Shown in pieces: positions 60,357 through 64,000 of a stretch of DNA of 64,000 nucleotides. This DNA comes from Enhygromyxa salina. Its GTDB lineage: Bacteria; Myxococcota_A; Polyangia; Nannocystales; Nannocystaceae. Position numbers and translations under genes: made by a program. Position 1 is the first letter of the stretch; each line of letters starts with the position of its first letter. Below the pieces are notes generated by a model that had not been told where the DNA came from, searched no databases, and saw only the letters and a program-made list of their open reading frames with translations. The stretch spans positions 434,001 through 498,000 of the forward strand of contig NZ_PVNL01000135.1 in NCBI RefSeq assembly GCF_002994635.1. The letters are read 5' to 3'.

Positions 60357-61832
60357 ATGGACAACCTCGCGCAAAAGCTTGGTGACGCGGTCGACGTCCT
60401 CGAGGCGATCGTCGCCGACCGTGGCCTGCTCGCCCAAGTCGACCCCGAGCTCCGCACGCGACTCATGAAGGCCGCGGGCATGGCCTCCCGACCGTCGCGG
60501 ACCGAGCAACGGGTGTTTCGTCGGGCCGAGCAGCGCGAGCGCAAGTCCAAGCAGCGCAGCGCGGACGAGAAGGTGCTCGACGCCCTCATGATCCGCCGCA
60601 AGCGAGCCCAGCCCGTGTTTGCGACCCCCAGTCGCGACGCCCCCCGCGAGCTCGCGGCCGAGGCCGGTAGCTTCGAGCAACCCGAGCTCGAGTCAGCGCG
60701 CAACTGCTACGTCTGCAAGTCCAAGTTCACCCGGGTCCACCACTTCTACGACAAGCTCTGCTGCGACTGCGCCGAGCTCAACCTCGAGCGCCGCCACCAG
60801 ACCGCAGACCTCACCGGGCGGACCGCGTTGATCACTGGCGCCCGCGTGAAGATCGGCTACCAGGCCGCGATCAAGCTGCTGCGCGCAGGGGCTCGGGTGC
60901 TCGTGACCACTCGGTTCCCGCATGACGCCGCGCGCCGCTACGCCGCCGAAGACGACTTCGAAGCGTGGGGCCACCGCCTGGCCATTCATGGCTTGGACCT
61001 GCGTCACACGCCCAGCGTCCAGCAGTTTTGCCGCGAGCTGCTCGACCAGGAGTCGCGCCTGGACTTCATCATCAACAACGCCTGCCAGACCGTCCGGCGA
61101 CCGGCTGGTTTTTATGCGCACTTGATGGATGCCGAGCGCCAACCGGAGCAGCTCTCGGCCGCCGCGCGCGGCGTGGTGTCCCGGGTCGAGACGCTGCCTG
61201 CCCCGCTCACCGCCCAACTGTCCTCCCACACCGGAGGCGCCGCCGAGCTCAGCCAAGTCCCGCTGCTCGCCGAGGATCTCGACACCTCCGTGCGCCTGTT
61301 CCCGACCGGGGCGCTCGACGCCGACGAGCAGCAGCTCGACTTTCGCAAGGTCAACAGCTGGCGGTTGCTGCTCGACGAGGTCTCGGCCGTCGAGCTGCTC
61401 GAGGTCCACCTCGTCAACGCGGTCGCGCCGTTCGTGCTCAACGGTCAGCTCAAGTCGCTGATGACGCGGACGCCGGAGCGGGACAAGCACATCGTCAACG
61501 TGTCGGCGATGGAGGGGCAGTTTTACCGGACCTTCAAGACCCCGCGGCACCCCCACACCAACATGGCCAAGGCCGGGCTCAACATGCTCACGCGGACCTC
61601 GGCGCCGGACTATGTGCGCGACGGGATCCACATGAACAGCGTGGACACCGGCTGGGTCACCGACGAAGACCCCGCCGAGATCGCGGATCGCAAGCGCGAA
61701 GAGGGCTTTCATCCGCCGCTGGACATCGTCGACGGCGCCGCGCGGATCGTCGACCCGATCTTCCAGGGTCAGATCACCGGTGAGCACGCGTGGGGCCGGT
61801 TTCTGAAGGACTACAAGCCCACCGACTGGTGA
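60357..61832 (+). CDS. Divergent SDR with N-terminal zinc-finger-like Cys cluster
   Basis: The 491-residue protein has a helical N-terminus (1-105), a Cys cluster (Cys117, Cys120, Cys135/136, Cys138: CYVCKSKFTRVHHFYDKLCCDC) that could bind zinc, and a Rossmann domain from about 150 (LTGRTALITGARVKIGYQAAIKLLRAGARVLVTTRFP, DFIINNACQTVRRPAGF). The usual YXXXK is replaced by TNMAK (PHTNMAKAGLNML), removing the catalytic Tyr, while NVSAMEGQFYR provides the Ser region. About 100 residues are inserted between the NAG motif and the Ser. Reductase activity by the standard mechanism is therefore doubtful. Similar sequences occur in several eukaryotic and bacterial groups (recollection, not checked). 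Confidence 0.78.
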   Translation: MDNLAQKLGDAVDVLEAIVADRGLLAQVDPELRTRLMKAAGMASRPSRTEQRVFRRAEQRERKSKQRSADEKVLDALMIRRKRAQPVFATPSRDAPRELAAEAGSFEQPELESARNCYVCKSKFTRVHHFYDKLCCDCAELNLERRHQTADLTGRTALITGARVKIGYQAAIKLLRAGARVLVTTRFPHDAARRYAAEDDFEAWGHRLAIHGLDLRHTPSVQQFCRELLDQESRLDFIINNACQTVRRPAGFYAHLMDAERQPEQLSAAARGVVSRVETLPAPLTAQLSSHTGGAAELSQVPLLAEDLDTSVRLFPTGALDADEQQLDFRKVNSWRLLLDEVSAVELLEVHLVNAVAPFVLNGQLKSLMTRTPERDKHIVNVSAMEGQFYRTFKTPRHPHTNMAKAGLNMLTRTSAPDYVRDGIHMNSVDTGWVTDEDPAEIADRKREEGFHPPLDIVDGAARIVDPIFQGQITGEHAWGRFLKDYKPTDW

Positions 61833-61867
61833 TCGCCAGGCGCGATTGTTTCCTCCGCTCGGGCTGA

Positions 61868-61873
61868 TATATC
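61868..61873 (+). promoter_or_regulatory. -10-like TATATC before the FKBP lipoprotein gene
   Basis: TATATC, nine bases, ATG 61883. Confidence 0.38.
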
Positions 61874-61882
61874 TGCGCCGCG

Positions 61883-62833
61883 ATGACTGCCCTGACCCGC
61901 TCCCTGTTCTGCTCGTGCCTGCTCGTCTCGCTCGCGGCCTGCATCGATCCGCCGAGCGCCGCCGACGGTGGCAAGCCCTCCGCTGCCGCCCCGCCGGCCG
62001 CCACCGCGGGTGAGCAGCAAAAGCCAGCGGTCACCGCCGAGCCAGGGTTTACCGGCGAGCCAGTGTCCACGGCCACGCTCGGCGGCGGACTGATCGTCGA
62101 CGACTTCCTGATCGGGACCGGCGAAGAGGCCAAGGTCGGCAGCGAGGTCAGCGTGCACTACACCGGCACCCTCGACGACGGCACCGTGTTCGACACCTCG
62201 AAGAAGCGCAACCGCCCCTACACCTTCACGATCGGCGAGGGCCGCGTGATCAAGGGCTGGGACCAGGGCTTGCCCGGCATGAAAGTTGGCGGCAAGCGGC
62301 GGCTCACGGTCCCCGCCGACCTCGCCTACGGGTCGCGGGCCAAGGGCAAGATCCCCGCTGACTCGCGGCTGACCTTCACGCTCGAGCTGGTCGAGGTCGT
62401 GCCGCCGCTGCCCGATCCAAAGGGCGACGACGCGTTCGCCGGGGAGCCGCTGCAAAAATCCGAGCTCGAGGGTGGCTTGGTGATCGAAGACTTCGCCCTG
62501 GGTGAAGGCCGGGTCGCCGCCGACGGCGACAACGTGGCCGTGCACTACACGGGCAAGCTCGACGACGGGACCGTGTTCGACTCGTCGGTGACCCGCAAGA
62601 AGGCGATCTCGTTCGTGCTCGGGACCGGGCGGGTGATCAAGGGCTGGGACATGGGCATCGCGGGCATGAAGGTTGGTGGTCTGCGGCGGCTGACGATCCC
62701 CTCGGACCTCGCCTATGGGGCGCGCGCGAAGGGGAAGATTCCCGCTGACTCGCGGCTGACGTTTACTGTCGAGCTGATGTCGATCCGCGACGCCCCGGCG
62801 CAGCCACAGCGCCCGGCACCGCGTCCGCGCTAG
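61883..62833 (+). CDS. Tandem FKBP-type peptidyl-prolyl isomerase lipoprotein
   Basis: The 316-residue lipoprotein (lipobox LAAC, Cys20) has two complete FKBP domains, about 70-165 and 195-303. Each has VHYTGXLDDGTVFD, the GXGRVIKGWD loop, GMKVGGXRRLT and LAYGXRAKGKIPADSRLTFXXEL. They are highly similar to each other (for instance AKGKIPADSRLTF in both), indicating an internal duplication. Active-site aromatic residues appear retained. It would catalyse prolyl isomerisation of exported proteins at the outer membrane periplasmic face. The spacer after the lipid Cys is Ala/Pro-rich. Confidence 0.93.
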   Translation: MTALTRSLFCSCLLVSLAACIDPPSAADGGKPSAAAPPAATAGEQQKPAVTAEPGFTGEPVSTATLGGGLIVDDFLIGTGEEAKVGSEVSVHYTGTLDDGTVFDTSKKRNRPYTFTIGEGRVIKGWDQGLPGMKVGGKRRLTVPADLAYGSRAKGKIPADSRLTFTLELVEVVPPLPDPKGDDAFAGEPLQKSELEGGLVIEDFALGEGRVAADGDNVAVHYTGKLDDGTVFDSSVTRKKAISFVLGTGRVIKGWDMGIAGMKVGGLRRLTIPSDLAYGARAKGKIPADSRLTFTVELMSIRDAPAQPQRPAPRPR

Positions 62834-63005
62834 CGGCCGGTGGTGCAATGCATCGCGGCTCCTCGCGCCGGATTTTTCGTCGAGGCGCGAAGCCAACCAC
62901 GATCGAGCCAACTGGTACGGGTCCCTGCGTTGTCCATCGCGAGAATGTGACATGCCCCCCGTTGTGCAATCGTCGCCCGGTACAGCTGCCATGGAAGGTG
63001 GAGCG

Positions 63006-64000
63006 TCACGGCCACTGGGCGACGCTGAGCGCGATCTGGACGTCGGGTCCAAGGCTGGATGAGTCCTTCAGCCTGAAGCGCAGCACGTAGACGCCCGGCG
63101 TCAAGTCGTTGAAGATCGGCGCGAGGTGGTTGCTCTCACCGGTGCTCCCGATCCACGTCGTGTAGTAGATCGAGGCGAGGCCGTCTCGCTCGCAGCCGCG
63201 TAGCTCTACCTTTAGGTTCTGCAGCGGCTCGGAGGTGTTGAAGTCGAACGCGTACTGGCCGAACTCGGCGATCTCGACGAGCACGTGACTGGAGACCTCG
63301 CCGCCGAGCCGGCCCTCGACCCCGGGGGCCGAACACCCCAGCTCGATCGTCCATGCGGCCTGGCTGACGACGGCGTCGGCTCCCTCACAGGCCTGATCCT
63401 GACGAAGTTGGGCCACACTCCACGGCGGGTAGGCGTCGAGCTCGGCTTGGAACTGGTCGATCGACAATCCGAGCTCGTCGAGCAACGCCACCTCGAGTTC
63501 CTCCTCACTCCCGAGTGGCTTGGAACACATCCGATGCACGGTCCCGAGCCCGCGAGTCTCCAGCAAGAACGCAACGACCCGCTGGGCCAGCGGATAGTAC
63601 ATTCCCGTCAGGCGACCATGCTCTTGAATCGCAAGCATCGCGTCGCGCAGGGTCCCGACGGACTCCGCATTTTCGTTAGCGTCCGAATACAAGGTTGCCC
63701 ACCCCTCCTCGATGAACGAGGAGCAGTTCGGCCCACGGCCAGCGTGGGACAGTTCGTGACGGTGGGGAATCAAGGTCGAGCCGAGCCTGCCGTCGATTCC
63801 GCATGCGGATACAGTATCGGAGCAGATCCAGCAGCCTGCGTCGTGCGACTCATATAGCGCGTATCGGATCGGCGATGACTCGACCCCCCACGCCGCGGAC
63901 ATCCACTTTACGTGTGACTCCGATGCCTCGAAGCTCGACGCGCAGATGTCCTCGGGATCGAGGCCGAGCAAACCGAAGTTGATCCCGTCACCCTCGAGGA
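63006..64000 (-). CDS. Zinc-metalloprotease-like secreted protein, 5' end beyond window
   Basis: The visible C-terminal part (about 330 residues) keeps reading open to the right edge (LEGDGINFG precedes the first possible TTG at 63971), so the gene starts outside. It contains HRHELSHAGRGPNCSSFIEEGWATLYSD, an HEXXH zinc site followed 15-16 residues later by EEGWA, as in gluzincin peptidases. A helical part follows (ALLDELGLSIDQFQAELDAYPPWSVAQLRQ), and a C-terminal beta-sandwich resembling P-domain/C2-like modules (SSHVLVEIAEFGQYAFDFNTSEPLQNLKVELRGC ... PGVYVLRFRLKDS). Cysteines suggest secretion. Substrate unknown. Confidence 0.72.
   Translation of the reverse strand, partial: LEGDGINFGLLGLDPEDICASSFEASESHVKWMSAAWGVESSPIRYALYESHDAGCWICSDTVSACGIDGRLGSTLIPHRHELSHAGRGPNCSSFIEEGWATLYSDANENAESVGTLRDAMLAIQEHGRLTGMYYPLAQRVVAFLLETRGLGTVHRMCSKPLGSEEELEVALLDELGLSIDQFQAELDAYPPWSVAQLRQDQACEGADAVVSQAAWTIELGCSAPGVEGRLGGEVSSHVLVEIAEFGQYAFDFNTSEPLQNLKVELRGCERDGLASIYYTTWIGSTGESNHLAPIFNDLTPGVYVLRFRLKDSSSLGPDVQIALSVAQWP

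Overview
This 64 kb window looks like chromosomal DNA of a myxobacterium, most likely the Nannocystis/Plesiocystis/Enhygromyxa side of the order (inference). The reasons are very high GC, dense coding with GC-rich third positions, many predicted lipoproteins, two AgmX/PglI-type C-terminal domains, a DUF2378-type protein, a myxobacterial cysteine-rich repeat protein, a pseudokinase, and five surface lipoproteins whose lipid anchor is followed by a long Gly-Asp repeat linker. I see no rRNA, tRNA, CRISPR array, complete insertion sequence or prophage. No gene-free stretch exceeds about 300 bases, except the decayed gene around 31.6-32.2 kb.

Layout. 0-4.9 kb: a TonB/AgmX-like membrane protein (left edge), then an exported protein, an outer-membrane barrel and a short OPX lipoprotein that look like a polysaccharide export set. 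4.9-7.8 kb: a lid-less Hsp70, a J-domain protein and hisB. 7.8-15 kb: a PEGA protein, the minus-strand cluster secA-ruvX-mltG, and a divergent S66 peptidase. 15-18.5 kb: a two-gene P-loop NTPase module (AAA-like plus STAND/TPR-like), the best candidate for an uncharacterised system. 18.6-26.5 kb: a Slt-like lytic transglycosylase lipoprotein, dapD with a small lipoprotein, a Fis-type regulator with a degenerate AAA+ domain, and two surface lipoproteins. 26.5-34.8 kb is a patchwork: a broken nucleotidyltransferase with a partner gene, a fused alpha-keto-acid dehydrogenase E1, two membrane-anchored proteins, a decayed gene, a DUF2306-like membrane protein and a lipoprotein. 34.9-44.7 kb: radC, a KDPG-type aldolase, an M1 aminopeptidase, a short-chain dehydrogenase, a DUF2378 protein, a pseudokinase and a cytochrome P450. 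44.7-64 kb: envelope proteins (a multi-repeat PDZ protein, an IgGFc-binding-type lipoprotein, three more Gly-Asp lipoproteins, a tandem FKBP lipoprotein) interspersed with metabolic enzymes (acyl-CoA ligase, SDRs, class-V aminotransferase) and a large membrane protein; a metalloprotease-like gene runs off the right edge.

Two whole-window patterns stand out. First, about twenty start codons sit only 5-11 bases after a TANNNT -10-like hexamer, usually with no Shine-Dalgarno sequence, which suggests widespread leaderless or near-leaderless transcription; I used this to choose several starts. Second, a repeat of about 90-120 bp, with a GCCCCCT/AGGGGGC hairpin in two copies, begins 9-12 bases after the stop codon of three unrelated genes, always in the same orientation as that gene, so it looks like a mobile or recurrent 3'-end element. 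All functional calls come from reading the sequence by eye; no database search was run.
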